This document shows positions 44,697 through 54,308 of a DNA stretch of 64,000 bases, piece after piece. Each line of letters begins with the position of its first letter. The first letter of the stretch is position 1. The notes beneath the pieces were generated by a model. It saw only the letters and a list, made by a program, of their open reading frames with translations. It made no database searches and was not told the DNA's origin. A program made the translations under genes and the position numbers. Source of the DNA: Schistocephalus solidus (Eukaryota > Platyhelminthes > Cestoda > Diphyllobothriidea > Diphyllobothriidae); NCBI GenBank assembly GCA_017591395.1, contig WEDG01007275.1, positions 1-64,000 on the forward strand. The letters run 5' to 3'.

Positions 44697-45300
44697 TCAG
44701 CCAATCACACCCAATCCCAAGTGTGACACACCTGGGATTCGAACCCGCGACCTTTAGTAATTGAGCCGAACGCTCTACCACTGAGCCACGGACTCGTTGT
44801 TTTGTCGGTTGCGATCGGGAATATGATGATAGTGTGCGGCTCACAAATCTGCTTAAGGAACATGTATGTTCCGTTGTGCCCTGGAGCTCACATTAGAGCC
44901 CTCGCAGGCGGTCGCATAGCGACGTGTAGCATATGATGAAGTGGAACATACATGAACATACATATTCCTTAAGCACATCGGTGAGCCGCACACTATCATC
45001 ATATTCCCGATCGCAACCAACAAAACAAAGAGTCCTTGGCACAATGGTAGAGCGTTCGACTCAATTACCAAAGGTCGCGGGTTCGAATCCCAGGTGTTCC
45101 ACTCTTGGGATTGGGTAGGACTGATGACGGCTAATAAGCCAGAAATGGCCATTCCGGTGTTTCTAGTCTTTATCGGTTCCACTTCATCATATGCCACACG
45201 TCGCTATGCGACCGCCTGCGAGGGCTATAATTTGAGCTCCAGGGCACAACGGAACATACATTTTCCTTAAGCAGATCGGTGAACCACACACTATCATATA
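44697..45300. repeat. Head-to-head SINE foldback
   Basis: A minus-strand type 2 SINE head (44,697-44,800, B box GGGTTCGAATCCCAGGTG on the minus strand) and a plus-strand copy (45,028-45,175) share flanks in inverted order. ATATGATGATAGTGTGCGGC at 44,821 pairs with GCCGCACACTATCATCATAT at 44,984. A second block (ATGTTCCGTTGTGCCCTGGA at 44,866, inverted at 45,225-45,265) surrounds it. No gene inside. Confidence 0.75.
45028..45175 (+). repeat. tRNA-derived SINE (type 2)
   Basis: GAGTCCTTGGCACAATGGTA, GAGCGTTCGACTCAATTACC, then GGTCGCGGGTTCGAATCCCA (perfect B box), then GACGGCTAATAAGCCAGAAA and TGGCCATTCC. The body after the head is shared with six other sites here, which excludes a simple tRNA gene. 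Confidence 0.75.
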
Positions 45301-45325
45301 TATATATATATATATAAATATATAT
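45295..45325. repeat. (AT)n microsatellite
   Basis: ATATATATATATATATATAT followed by AAATATATATAT at the right edge of the SINE foldback. Confidence 0.9.
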
Positions 45326-45739
45326 ATTCACCACGAACTGTACCCTCGGTAAATAGTCCATTATGATGTCCATTTGAAGAGGCCGAAACAAAATAAAAAC
45401 AAATAGGAAAATATACGAGCCTATATGTCATAAGGTTTACACACAGTGATGGTAAGTGCAAATTGAGGTGTAACAATAGAAAAAATCTATGAGTTAACCG
45501 TAAAAATACGCATAACAATGTACTTAAGTACATTGGATACACAAGCACACGCATGCATGTTTGGAACGGCATTCAAGAAAATGATCAAACATACATTTCA
45601 TTATCCTGTTAAAGTTCAGAACATTATGAACTGTGGTTGCTATAATTGAGGCAGCTTCCTTGTTTACCAAAACTAGGGCCAATCCTTTTGGACGTAGACT
45701 CTAAACAATTATTAACAAGCCACAGGAATACTTTTATTG

Positions 45740-45862
45740 ATCTAGGAACGTAGACGCCATGTACAGGGCCAAACTGTCCAAAATATTTCTTTAATTCTGT
45801 CTCCTCGAAGTGCTTGGGAAGATGAGATACCCGCAAGCAAGCAAATCTCGGACTCGAAATCC
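45740..45862 (-). pseudogene. Truncated RRM-domain fragment (NIFK/Nop15-like)
   Basis: Minus strand: SPRFACLRVSHLPKHFEETE and LKKYFGQFGPVHGVYVPRS. This is the first half of an RNA-recognition motif: strand 1 with RNP2-like LRVSHLP, helix 1 (ETELKKYFGQFG) and strand 2. The pattern HLPxxFxExELKKYFxQFG is that of the NIFK/Nop15 nucleolar proteins in ribosome assembly. RNP1 (KGYAFVEF) is missing; after VPRS the frame runs into unrelated text. It starts beside a possible acceptor (GGTCTGCTAG) and next to a dispersed repeat. It is either one exon of a gene whose other exons I cannot find, or a captured fragment. Confidence 0.5.
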
Positions 45863-45896
45863 TAGCAGACCTTCTCATGTCGTATTTCGTAAATCC

Positions 45897-46268
45897 GCGC
45901 ATGCGAGAGCAAGAATAAAACAGTATTTACGCTCAAGCCAAAGACTCAGTTCGGTTTATTTGACTGAAGACAAATTTGTTTGAGTCTTTTCTTGGTCTTT
46001 TTGCAACTTTAAACTGGACAAATTGTATAAGGAAACCATGCTACATACAATAATTGAAAGGGAAAAATACATATTTACAATTTCAGTAAGATATTTTAGG
46101 GGGTTCAGTGTATCAGTGGTACATCAACTTATCTCTGCTGAAGGTTTCCGAAACCCTTGAAGCTCCAGAAAGTGCATTTTTTGTCTGACGGTGGTAAAAT
46201 TTTGTAGCTTAACAGTCTTTGGTGAACGGCAGTACGTGAGATTCCTTCAACGCACTGGGAAAGTTTTC
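45897..46268 (-). repeat. Dispersed repeat, right arm (partner at 12,097)
   Basis: Reverse complement of 12,097-12,472 over its length, for example GTGTATCAGTGGTACATCA and GACAAATTTGTTTGAGTC. The left copy diverges exactly where the RRM text begins (after CGCATGCGCGGAT), so the RRM is not part of the shared repeat. Confidence 0.7.
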
Positions 46269-46274
46269 ACTAAA

Positions 46275-46323
46275 GAAGAAGAAGAAGAAGAAGAAGAAGA
46301 AGAAGAAAAAGAAGAAGAAGAAG
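46275..46323. repeat. (GAA)n microsatellite
   Basis: About sixteen GAA units with one AAA interruption, directly at the end of the dispersed repeat. The Glu-rich frame across it is not a gene. Confidence 0.9.
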
Positions 46324-46400
46324 ACTCCAGGGGGCACAGAATGAAAAAAATTTCAAGATTACTGACATCAATCACTGATACCTTTGCAATAAATTAGACG

Positions 46401-46580
46401 GATTCCCAAGCAGCCCATCGCTGTGTCGATTGTGAGGACCTTAATCAGCGAGTGCAGATACTCGAAGAGAAGCAAGGCCTACTGACTGGCATTACTGTGC
46501 CTATTTTAGAGAACAGCAAAAGGAAATTCCGTAAACTTCTAAACCAACAAGCAATGTCTACTCTCGTAAAGAAGGCATAG
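46401..46580 (+). pseudogene. LINE ORF1-like CxxC coiled coil
   Basis: Open frame [36 protein letters not shown], ending at TAG 46,578. A CxxC pair followed by a heptad-patterned helix is common in CR1-like ORF1 proteins, and resembles 11,640-11,710. The following 46,584-46,814 frame may be the continuation. No RNA-binding core or ORF2 is attached. Confidence 0.35.
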
Positions 46581-47011
46581 TTTTTGGAAATTCAAAACCA
46601 CTGGATAAGGAAGCGAGTTACGTCTCCAGGGGAAACTCCAGGCAAACCAGTTCCGCTGGATAATAAGGCAGTCGGCGTTAATGCAACAATGATGATTGAC
46701 GTTTTTTACCTGTTATGGCAACTGAACCTATCAAATAACCGAAGACTTCTGAATAAACAGCCAATACTATCCTCTAAAAAACGATTAAAATCCACAAGAA
46801 GGGCTCACGGTTAATTCTTGAAGGCGACGTCATCACTCCAATTCATCACAAGGACAACTCTATAAGGGATTTAATTCAACAGCCAGTTTATGAAAGCGAA
46901 CAAGGCAGCTCTGTGTACAGCGCATTACAACAGGGCAATGGCTGTGAAGGTTCCCAGACCGAAACTAGTGTGTTACACAAAAAATGTTAACACTAACGCA
47001 GATAGCGTAGT

Positions 47012-47445
47012 CTACCAGAATATAATTCCTCCTGACGGCGAAGCACAGTAAGCAAATAAGACCATCAAGTTACAAAACAAGCATCTTGACCGCAAAATAA
47101 ATGTCGTCATAAAAGGTGCTCCTGATTCAACTTCTTCGATTGCAAAGGAAAGAGTTGAATCTTCGTCCAGTGCGTGAGTACACTGCTCGGTTGAGAGCAA
47201 TAGGCTGGAAAGACAGGAGTGGTTTTGTCTGAAGCCGGGTTGGAGCCCTGATAGTAAGTGGTTCTCCTCCAGGAGCTTCAGTGTTGCTTTCTTAATTATA
47301 GTTTCCATTATTTTCAGCTAACGCAGATTAGTCTGCCAGGGTGATAATTGTTGACGTTGTTTCGAGCCCCACCCTTGCATTTCGTGCATATATTTGCTGT
47401 CTTCCATTCGTATGTCAGTATACCTAAATTAAATGACGAATCGAA
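47012..47445 (-). pseudogene. CR1-like LINE RT fragment
   Basis: Minus strand: IIKKATLKLLEENHLLSGLQ and PGFRQNHSCLSSLLL..EQCTHALDEDSTL, the RT region that includes the 'QHGFRxxRSCxxxLL' block. It resembles the text at 6,010-6,180. Truncated at both sides. Confidence 0.75.
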
Positions 47446-47447
47446 GA

Positions 47448-47472
47448 TATGTATATGTATATGTATATTTTG
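47448..47472. repeat. (TATATG)n tract
   Basis: TATGTATATGTATATGTATA at the 3' end of the family D element, so probably its tail. Confidence 0.8.
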
Positions 47473-47474
47473 AA

Positions 47475-49626
47475 GGGTTACAGGCATTGCCCTTGATGAC
47501 CCTATTAATGTTAGGTTATCATTGCATGTGTACAGTCAATATAAAATGTTGTACATTTTAAAATGTTTGAGTCAAAGCATAAGATAACTTCAAATGCGTT
47601 TTCACAGCCAAAGGCGAAACATTGTGGAAGAAAAGTAGAACCCGAAAGATTTTAAAAGGCTGGTTTAAAGAAATCATGCTGTGACAGTCGTCTTTTGTCA
47701 AATACAATGCAATCGCTTCTTTTAAAAATCAATAATGCTTTTAGAGGTAACCATCTCACTTGGTAACGAGTTCCAAGGTCGAACCACTCGTTAGCTGAAA
47801 CAAAACTTTCTGAGGTTCAATCGCGTGCGTTCGCTATTAACCTTGTAAGGATGACCACGCAGATGAGTTGTGCAGGCAAAGTCGAAGAAATCCTCCGATC
47901 TCAGGGTGGAATCATGGCCCCGGATAATCCAGAATGTCCAGAGCAGGCTACACCGTAAGTGCCTGTAGGAAAGAGGAAATAATTCAAGCTTTTTCAATCT
48001 GTCTTGGTACGGTAAAGTCTTAAGACCGTCAACCATCTTCGTTGCTCTCCGTTGCACCTGTTCGAGGAGGTCAACATCTTTCTTCATCCACGGTATCCAA
48101 GCTGGTACTCCGTAATCTAAATGTGGTCTCACAAAGGCGCCATAGACTTTTCCGAATAGATCAGGGGGGAATATTTTAAATGCACGTCTGATCCAATGTA
48201 GTGTACATGTTGCCTTCTGGACTGCTTTCTTACAGTGTTCTGAGGGCATCAAATTCACAGTTGTCCACATGCCCAGATCTTTGTATGTTTCGACCTCTTT
48301 TAATGCAGTGCCATTAATAAAGTACGGGTGTCTCAGAGATACTTTTCGACCGGCGCTTAGATGTAGGATCACGCACTTGGATACATTAAACTTAAGAAGC
48401 CACTTAGCCGACCAGGCACTTAGTTTGTCGATATTCGATTGTAACCCTTTTTGCGTCATCAGCGCAGCTGACTTCAGTCCATATTTTTAATGTCATCTGC
48501 AAACATGACAGCTTCACAATCTAGGTCATTGATACAGTCGTTCACGTAGATTAGGAAGAGTAGGGGCCCAAAACAGAACCCCTGTGGAACACCACTTTCT
48601 ACTTTTACCCATTCTGAGCTAGAGTTTCCAACAACAACTCTCTGTACTCTGAAAGACAAGAAACTCTTGATCCAATTGAAAAAGTTTTTCCTTGAATTCC
48701 TACGTTCCAAATCTTCTGCAAAAGAAGCCGGTGTGGTACACTATCAAAGGCTTTTTTTGAAGTCAAAAAAATACAACATCTACTGCATGACCCTTATCTG
48801 TGGCCTTTGTCCATTTCTCGTGCGACTGAAGGGCACTCGTGAGACAGGAACGTCCTGGACGGAAGCCGTGTTGGGCATCGCATAGGATTTGGTTGTTTTC
48901 CAGATAGCGCATTAAATGCCTCTTGATAATACGCTCCATTATTTTTGCACGCTATGCAAGTTAAACTGACAGGGCGGTAATTTTCGCAGTCGAGTCGTGA
49001 ACCTCCTTTATAGATCGGGGCGATGAATGCGCACTTTCATTCTTACGGGAGTTTGCTTTCTTCAAAGGACTTTTGAAATATGATGGACAGTGGTATACAC
49101 AGTTCGTTAGCAAGTTCTCTTAGGGCTAATGCAGGAATTCTATCCGGCCCAGGCGACTTGGCTGCGCTAATGGCCCAGAGAGTTCACCCTCCAATTCTCT
49201 CAAGAACTTGGCTGGCATATTGTCCGGACCCGATGACATTGATTTGCATATATTCTGCAATTCTCTTTCAATTACAGAAATCGGGAAGACTATATATTCT
49301 AGCACTGGACTGCAGTTCATAATAGCACTACTAACGTGGTGAAACTGTCGCTGAGTTTCCCTAGTGTATATCATGGCAAAGATCCGGCCTTTGTACTCGG
49401 CTTTCTCCCCATTTTCAATGAGTTCTATGCCAGTATCATTCTTAAGTATGGCAACCGGATCCTTGTATTTTAGTCGGCTATTGAGATAATTGAATAGTAT
49501 TTTGGGCTTATTTTCAGCCTCTCGGATTATTCTTGATTCAAAGTTCTTCATTGCCAGACGGATTAATTTTTTGACGGCATTTTGTTGGGACGAAAGTCCT
49601 CGAGGTGAACTGGTGACCCAGTTTCC
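47475..49626 (-). pseudogene. CR1-like LINE family D, ORF2 (RT, thumb, 3' end)
   Basis: Minus strand. Linker: KILFNYLNSRLKYKDPVAIL (49,126-49,551), then SGPDNMPAKFLRELEGELSG. RT: VESGVPQGFCFGPLLFLIYV and CEAVMFADDIKNMD with the FADD catalytic box near 48,500 (48,474-48,710). A 222-codon frame, 47,791-48,459, carries the thumb and tail: WLLKFNVSKCVILHLSAGRK, KEVETYKDLGMWTTV, HLDYGVPAWIPWMKKDVDLL, TTHLRGHPYKVNSERTRLNL. The 3' UTR to 47,475 ends in the stem-loop GGGCAATGCC. It has one frameshift between the RT pieces and no endonuclease, so it is 5'-truncated. Confidence 0.88.
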
Positions 49627-49629
49627 CTG

Positions 49630-50226
49630 AATAAATTAAATCACTGTAAGTGCTTTTATTTAGGGAAGTGGGCTTTCACCCTTGAGCTCCCTATTGATAT
49701 TCAAAAATGTCAATAGACTAAACGTTTACAGCAATAAAATTGAAAAATTAAAATTTAAGGTCATCGATATGTGTGGGCCAGGCGCAAGCTGCCGCTTTTG
49801 ACACAATTTTCATTATATGTACAATAGTTTCTCAGCAAATGAGTATCTAGTTTGTATTTAAATGTGTAAAAGTTTCCGATAGGACCACCACGTCAGAGAG
49901 TTCGTTCTATGCTCCAACGACCCTCTGCATGGCGTTCCGACGGACGTCAGTGTGGACCAACTTCCTCTGCAGTTTAAAGGGATGACACCGCAAATGTTCC
50001 ATCCCAGCCAATTCAAAGAAGTCAGCAAATTCTAGGGCACTTTGTGGCCTCTGACAATCCGGTAGGTTTGGATGAGGTCAACGCGTATTTTCCTGTAATT
50101 GAGAGAAAACAAATCAAGTTCAGCCAGCCTAGCATTGTAAGGCAGATGACTAAGATTATTGACAATATTCGTAGCCCTCGCCTGCAATCGTTCCAGCTGT
50201 ATATAATCCTTTTTAAACCATGGATT
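49630..50226 (-). pseudogene. LINE family C, 3' part (split element, piece 1)
   Basis: Minus strand from 50,226: IPWFKKDYIQLERLQARATN, IVNNLSHLPYNARLAELDLF and RKIRVDLIQTYRIVRG, then decayed tail and 3' UTR. The text starts mid-protein exactly where family A begins. Joined with piece 2 at 54,303 it reads VQAWHGIPWFKKD, so an insertion split one element. Confidence 0.85.
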
Positions 50227-50400
50227 ACATTCAATTCAATTCAATTTATTGAGGGAAATAGGCATGGGCCTTTGAGTACCCTATTTGTAACGTAAAATTA
50301 AGTGCGGTATACAGAGAAACCGTGTGGGTTGCAAAGGTACAAAAGGCGGTCATAAAATATGACAAGTGGTGCACGACTCTCGAGGGTTAAGATAAATTCC

Positions 50401-51402
50401 TCATCGCTCAGGCTCGTTGCGGAACCTAAAACTGTCAAGGTTCCTTTTAAAGCTTTCCAGCGATGGTGACATCACAACGTCTTCAGGGAGGGCATTCCAT
50501 GGTTTAACCACTCTGACAGAGAAGGAGAACTTGCGCACATCCAGTCTCGCCTGCTGGACACGCAGTTTCAATGGGTGACCTCGGAGATGGTTGATGGCGG
50601 CAAATTCAAAGAAGTCCGAGAATTCCAGGCAACAATCCAATCCCTTCACAATGCGGAATGTCTGCAGGAGATCACCACGCATTTGCCTATAACTCAAAGG
50701 GAACAGATTAAGATTCATTAGGCGGGTTGGATATGGCAAGGAGCTTTGACTTCTAACCATTTTGGTGGCTTTCCTCTGTACTCTTTCGAGGCAGTTCTGA
50801 TCTTGAACTGTCCAGGGTTTCCAGGCGTGCATAGCATATTCCAAATGCGGCCTAATGAATGTTCCAAAAGTCTTAGCGAAAAGATCTTCATCGAAATCCA
50901 AAAAGGCTCGTCTGATTGCATGCAACACCAAAATTTCGCTCTTCGCCACTTTCAAGCAGTGAGACGATGGTTTTAAGGTGGTGGTCGTCAGCACACCAAG
51001 GTCCTTTTGGGTTTCCACGTCTTTTAAGGCTTCACCGTTGAGAAAGTAACTTCTACTTTCAGCAGATCCAGATGGGTTGCCTAAGCGAAGTATTGTACAC
51101 TTATCGACGTTGAACCGCAAAAGCCAATGATTCGACCACTCCTCCAACCGAGTTAGGTTGATCTGCAGTTTATCTTCGTCAGCAGGGCTCTGGATTACAT
51201 TCCAGATTTTTAATGTCATCGGCAAACATTGCTGCTTCACAGTCGAGATTCCTGACACAATCGTTTCACGTATATTAAAAACAGTATTGGCCCCTAGTAC
51301 TGAACCCCTGAGGAACCCCACTCTCGACCGCAGCAGAACTTGACCTCTCTTGGCCGATGCACACAACCTGGCGCCGACCCACGAGGAAGTTTTTCGATCC
51401 AC
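50401..51402 (-). CDS. Family A ORF2, RT end and C-terminal region (333 codons)
   Basis: Reads NHWLLRFNVDKCTILRLGNP, LNGEALKDVETQKDLGVLTT, FGTFIRPHLEYAMHAWKPWT, LERVQRKATKMVRSQSSLPY, HLRGHPLKLRVQQARLDVRK and a PWNALPEDVVMSPSLESFKR ending. This is the thumb and C-terminal part of a CR1-like ORF2. The FADD catalytic box is present at about 51,210 (CEAAMFADDIKN) but in another frame, so a frameshift near 51,190 detaches it from this frame. The frame's first ~60 residues are therefore out-of-frame RT. Nonfunctional as it stands. Confidence 0.85.
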   Translation of the reverse strand: MDRKTSSWVGARLCASAKRGQVLLRSRVGFLRGSVLGANTVFNIRETIVSGISTVKQQCLPMTLKIWNVIQSPADEDKLQINLTRLEEWSNHWLLRFNVDKCTILRLGNPSGSAESRSYFLNGEALKDVETQKDLGVLTTTTLKPSSHCLKVAKSEILVLHAIRRAFLDFDEDLFAKTFGTFIRPHLEYAMHAWKPWTVQDQNCLERVQRKATKMVRSQSSLPYPTRLMNLNLFPLSYRQMRGDLLQTFRIVKGLDCCLEFSDFFEFAAINHLRGHPLKLRVQQARLDVRKFSFSVRVVKPWNALPEDVVMSPSLESFKRNLDSFRFRNEPER

Positions 51403-52510
51403 TTGAGGAGGTTACCTCTGATTCCAATTCTTTCTAGCTTGTACAGCAGTCTCTCGTGCGGCACAGTATCGAAGGCCTTTGAAAATCAATGAAGGCAATG
51501 TGAACCGCGTGTCTATCTTCAAGTGCTTGGGATCCACCTCTGGAGCGAATACAGCAAATTCGTTGTGCATGATCTTCCTTTTCTGAACCCGTGTTGACAG
51601 CTTGATAACAAATTATGAGTCTCTAGGAATTTCACCAATTCGCTCTTGATGATCCTTTTCCATAATCTTGCCAAGGATGCATGTTGCTTATGGGCCTGTA
51701 GTTTGTCACTGACGCCCGGCTACCGCTTTTTGTACAAGGGAGTTATATGTGCCAGCTTCCAATCGAAAGGAAGTGTTCCGGAGTCAAAAGGACTTTTGAA
51801 AGAGCACTGACAAAGGTGCGGAAAATTCATTGGCGAGTTCTTTCAGAAGCTTGGGTGGAAGCTCGTCTGGTCCTGGGGATTTCGACTCTTTTAGTTCTTT
51901 TAATTCCTTTTTGATCATAAATTCCGAGAATAGTATCTGGCTTATGCTTTCAGTCGGCGGGTTATCCACTGAGGGACGAAGGAACCTTGCCTCGTTTGTG
52001 AAGACTTAGCGGTAGAACTGTGTAAAGTACTCAACTTTTTCCCTGTTTTCAGAAATTTTGACGCCCATGGCAGTCTAAATCAGTGGTATTTGATGTTTAT
52101 TCCTTGTACATCTACGGAAGTAACTGTAGACTAACTTTGGATTCTGCGTTGCCTTTTGCAGCAAAGTCTTCTCAAATTCTCTTCGCGTTTTAAGAATAAG
52201 GCTTCTCATTTTGTTTCTCTGTGCTTTTATACCTATTAAAAATAGGCGACTTGATTAGACTCGCAATATTTTTCTCCACAACTTGTGCTTCCTGTTTATT
52301 TCCCTTTTAAGTTGCTGTCTAGCCACCCAGGACGCTTGCTGTGATGGACACTCGTTAGCGGGCAGTGGTTGTCAATAAGTTGCAGAAGAACATTTCGGAA
52401 GGACTCCCAATCTTCGTTTACGGTGCTCGAAAACATTGAGGTCCAGTTGATGTGTGTTAAATCTGCTCGCATCTGATGAAAGTTTCTCGCCAAACGTTAC
52501 GCCGTTTTTC
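51403..52510 (-). pseudogene. Family A ORF2, linker and RT N-terminal part, broken
   Basis: Minus strand: HINWTSMFSSTVNEDWESFR and NHCPLTSVHHSKRPGW (52,296-52,493), then KELKESKSPGPDELPPKLLK and ELANEFSAPLSVLFQKSF (51,784-51,969), the standard start of the RT domain. The fingers between 51,400 and 51,780 are present only in shifted frames. It connects the endonuclease to the 333-codon frame. Confidence 0.8.
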
Positions 52511-53665
52511 CTATATAGCAGGCGCAACGGAGAATAAGGAGTAGTCCCACATAAGCACCACATGATCACTACGACCGAGCGGAGGCATTGAAATAATCTC
52601 GTTAATGCTGCCTGATGTTTTCGTGAAAACCAGGTCAAGACAGTTAGCCCTTTGTCCTTCACGTGTTCTGGTGGGGAAAGGGACATGCTGTGTGAGGAGT
52701 GCATTCAAGGTCTTTTGCAGAAAAACATAATCAAAAGTCGATTTCGGGCATGATGATTGAACAGTGCTCCAGTTAATTCCTGGTGCGTTGAAGTCACCCA
52801 TAATCATGACATTAGGTCGACTGGATAAATTTTCTAATTGTTCCAACAAGTGGGTGTCCGCGACTCGGTCTATCCTAGGTGGCCGATAGACAATGAGGAC
52901 ATCTAGACATGGAGAGCCAAGAGCCTTGATGTTCAACCATATGGCTTCCGTGCTGCACGCAAACTTGCTCGTCTTGTCAGACACTATTAGAACGTCTTTC
53001 ACATACACAATTATTCCACCACCCTGTCGGTTTTCTCTGACCCTCCGATATATCTGGTACCCAGACAATGTTATTTCGCTATCTCGAATACTGCCCGACA
53101 GCCAGGTTTCGGTTACTGCTATCACATCCGGAGATACTTCGGCAAGGCAAATTTTTAACTCATCAAGTTTTGATAAAAGGCTTTGCGCATTTGTATACAA
53201 GCACTTCAATTTTGCGCCGACCAAATTTCCTGTTGCGTTTGTCAATTTTATGGGTCCAACTGCGTCTCCTCTAACGTCACGGTCGTATGTCTTTTCCGTT
53301 TCTTGATGATTTTCGGTTATTCTGGTTTCTTTAGTGAGAACGCTGGGCGTTACGGAATCAGTTCTGACATCTCTTTGGGCAATTGGTTCCCTGATGGTTT
53401 TGGCGTTAGTGAGGTGGTTGCCATTGTCCTCAGCACAATCGGTTGGTTCAATGGAAAATTTGTATTCTTTTGAACTACCTTCCCCTTGAAAATAACCAGA
53501 TTGTGTTTGCCAGCCTTCAGTCTTGATTGTAGTTCCAAGACAAGTTCCTGGCGTTTCAGCCTTTCCGCAGGGGAGTAGTCCGGTTGAAAAAACCTCTTTA
53601 TGCAAGTGACGTAGGTTAGTTTTTTTGGATAGGATCGCCTTGATTTGGTCCTTGCTCTCTAGCAT
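52511..53665 (-). CDS. Family A ORF2, endonuclease domain (384 codons)
   Basis: The longest open frame of the window. Residues 1-150 are an unconserved linker. Residues about 155-370 are an apurinic/apyrimidinic-type endonuclease: YTNAQSLLSKLDELK (157-171), AVTETWL with the catalytic Glu at 186, GGGIIVYVK (215-223), VYRPPR (259-264), IMGDFNAPGINW with Asp 291 and Asn 293, ANCLDLVFT, and GRSDHVVLMW with Asp 367 and His 368. All expected catalytic residues are present. It would nick target DNA to prime reverse transcription. The frame shifts soon after DYSLFS, so the RT is not fused. Confidence 0.88.
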   Translation of the reverse strand: MLESKDQIKAILSKKTNLRHLHKEVFSTGLLPCGKAETPGTCLGTTIKTEGWQTQSGYFQGEGSSKEYKFSIEPTDCAEDNGNHLTNAKTIREPIAQRDVRTDSVTPSVLTKETRITENHQETEKTYDRDVRGDAVGPIKLTNATGNLVGAKLKCLYTNAQSLLSKLDELKICLAEVSPDVIAVTETWLSGSIRDSEITLSGYQIYRRVRENRQGGGIIVYVKDVLIVSDKTSKFACSTEAIWLNIKALGSPCLDVLIVYRPPRIDRVADTHLLEQLENLSSRPNVMIMGDFNAPGINWSTVQSSCPKSTFDYVFLQKTLNALLTQHVPFPTRTREGQRANCLDLVFTKTSGSINEIISMPPLGRSDHVVLMWDYSLFSVAPAI

Positions 53666-53733
53666 TATTTTTCAGAGGTCGCGGTCGCGGCGTTCCTAGG
53701 CTGTCTTCAGACTTTTTGCCGATCCGGAATGCT

Positions 53734-54258
53734 TTAATAACTTTTTACTTCCACGCCCGGTGGGAGCAACTGGTTTAGGAGGCCATTAAACGAAGCAAGG
53801 TCTTCGGCGACACGGTCTTCTGGTCGTACTGCAGTTGACTCGTGCAAACCCTGAATAACTAAACACTGTTGTCGATCCTGGTGCTTGGAATTTTCGCTTC
53901 CTCCTAAGTTCTCCTTAGGGGCACGAGAACGGTTTACAGAGCTCTCGTTGGGATTAAGTCTACCTCTGACCATACTCTCATCTGAAGGCTTCAATGAATC
54001 CATCAGAGTTGATTGTGACTTTGTACTCCTGTTGTGGTGTTTCCCCATTGCAGCTTGCCACGCGTTTGTTTCTTCGGATTCAACTACGGGCTCTTTATAA
54101 CACCCAAGATAGCAGGATGAGATTTGTGGTTTGCTCTGGTCGTCCTCCGTAGGATTCAGAGACAGTGCTCCTGTTATCCGGTCGTTATGGGTAATCGTGT
54201 CCGAACATTGTGAGCTGTAACCAGTTGAAGTTTTTGATACTTTTCGTGCTTTAGTCAC
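53734..54258 (-). CDS. Family A ORF1-like protein (174 codons)
   Basis: Polar, Ser/Asn-rich first 120 residues, then RQQCLVIQGLHESTAVRPED and RVAEDLASFNGLLNQLLPPG VEV. The last block matches the 'xxVIIHGLPES...RxxxDLxxxxxLLxxLxPG' segment found in ORF1 proteins of CR1-like elements, where it begins an RRM-like RNA-binding fold. The frame ends at 53,734 while the next residues (SIPDRQKV-like) continue the fold out of frame, so it is truncated by a stop. In intact relatives it would coat the element RNA. Confidence 0.7.
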   Translation of the reverse strand: MTKARKVSKTSTGYSSQCSDTITHNDRITGALSLNPTEDDQSKPQISSCYLGCYKEPVVESEETNAWQAAMGKHHNRSTKSQSTLMDSLKPSDESMVRGRLNPNESSVNRSRAPKENLGGSENSKHQDRQQCLVIQGLHESTAVRPEDRVAEDLASFNGLLNQLLPPGVEVKSY

Positions 54259-54270
54259 TGCCTTTTTAAC

Positions 54271-54308
54271 TGGAATATTGCTAAGCGTATTTCTTTAGCA
54301 ATATTCCA
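54271..54308. repeat. 38-bp hairpin at the 5' junction of family A
   Basis: TGGAATATTGCTAA (54,271-54,284) and TTAGCAATATTCCA (54,295-54,308) are exact reverse complements with a 10-base loop. The right arm spans the junction between the insert and family C (ATTCCA is host sequence). Confidence 0.9.

Larger units (their letters stand above)
50227..54302 (-). mobile_element. LINE family A, near full-length insertion
   Basis: A 4.08-kb minus-strand CR1-like element inside family C, flanked by ATT at 50,224-50,226 and 54,303-54,305. Order in its own sense: ORF1-like frame, endonuclease, linker, RT, thumb, 3' UTR with stem-loop, tail (TTGAA)n at 50,228-50,247. The RT is broken by frameshifts, so this copy is no longer autonomous, but the endonuclease is open. 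It shares its 3' end with the copies at 54,661 and 55,524. Confidence 0.88.

Noticed and set aside
45028..45100. tRNA gene with perfect B box
   Set aside because: Downstream body is shared with several other sites and an inverted copy lies 250 bp away; acceptor ends do not pair well.
46191..46397. Glu-rich ORF
   Set aside because: Created by the (GAA)n microsatellite next to a dispersed repeat.
52893..53473. Plus-strand ORFs of 137 and 96 codons
   Set aside because: Antisense shadows of the 384-codon family A endonuclease frame.
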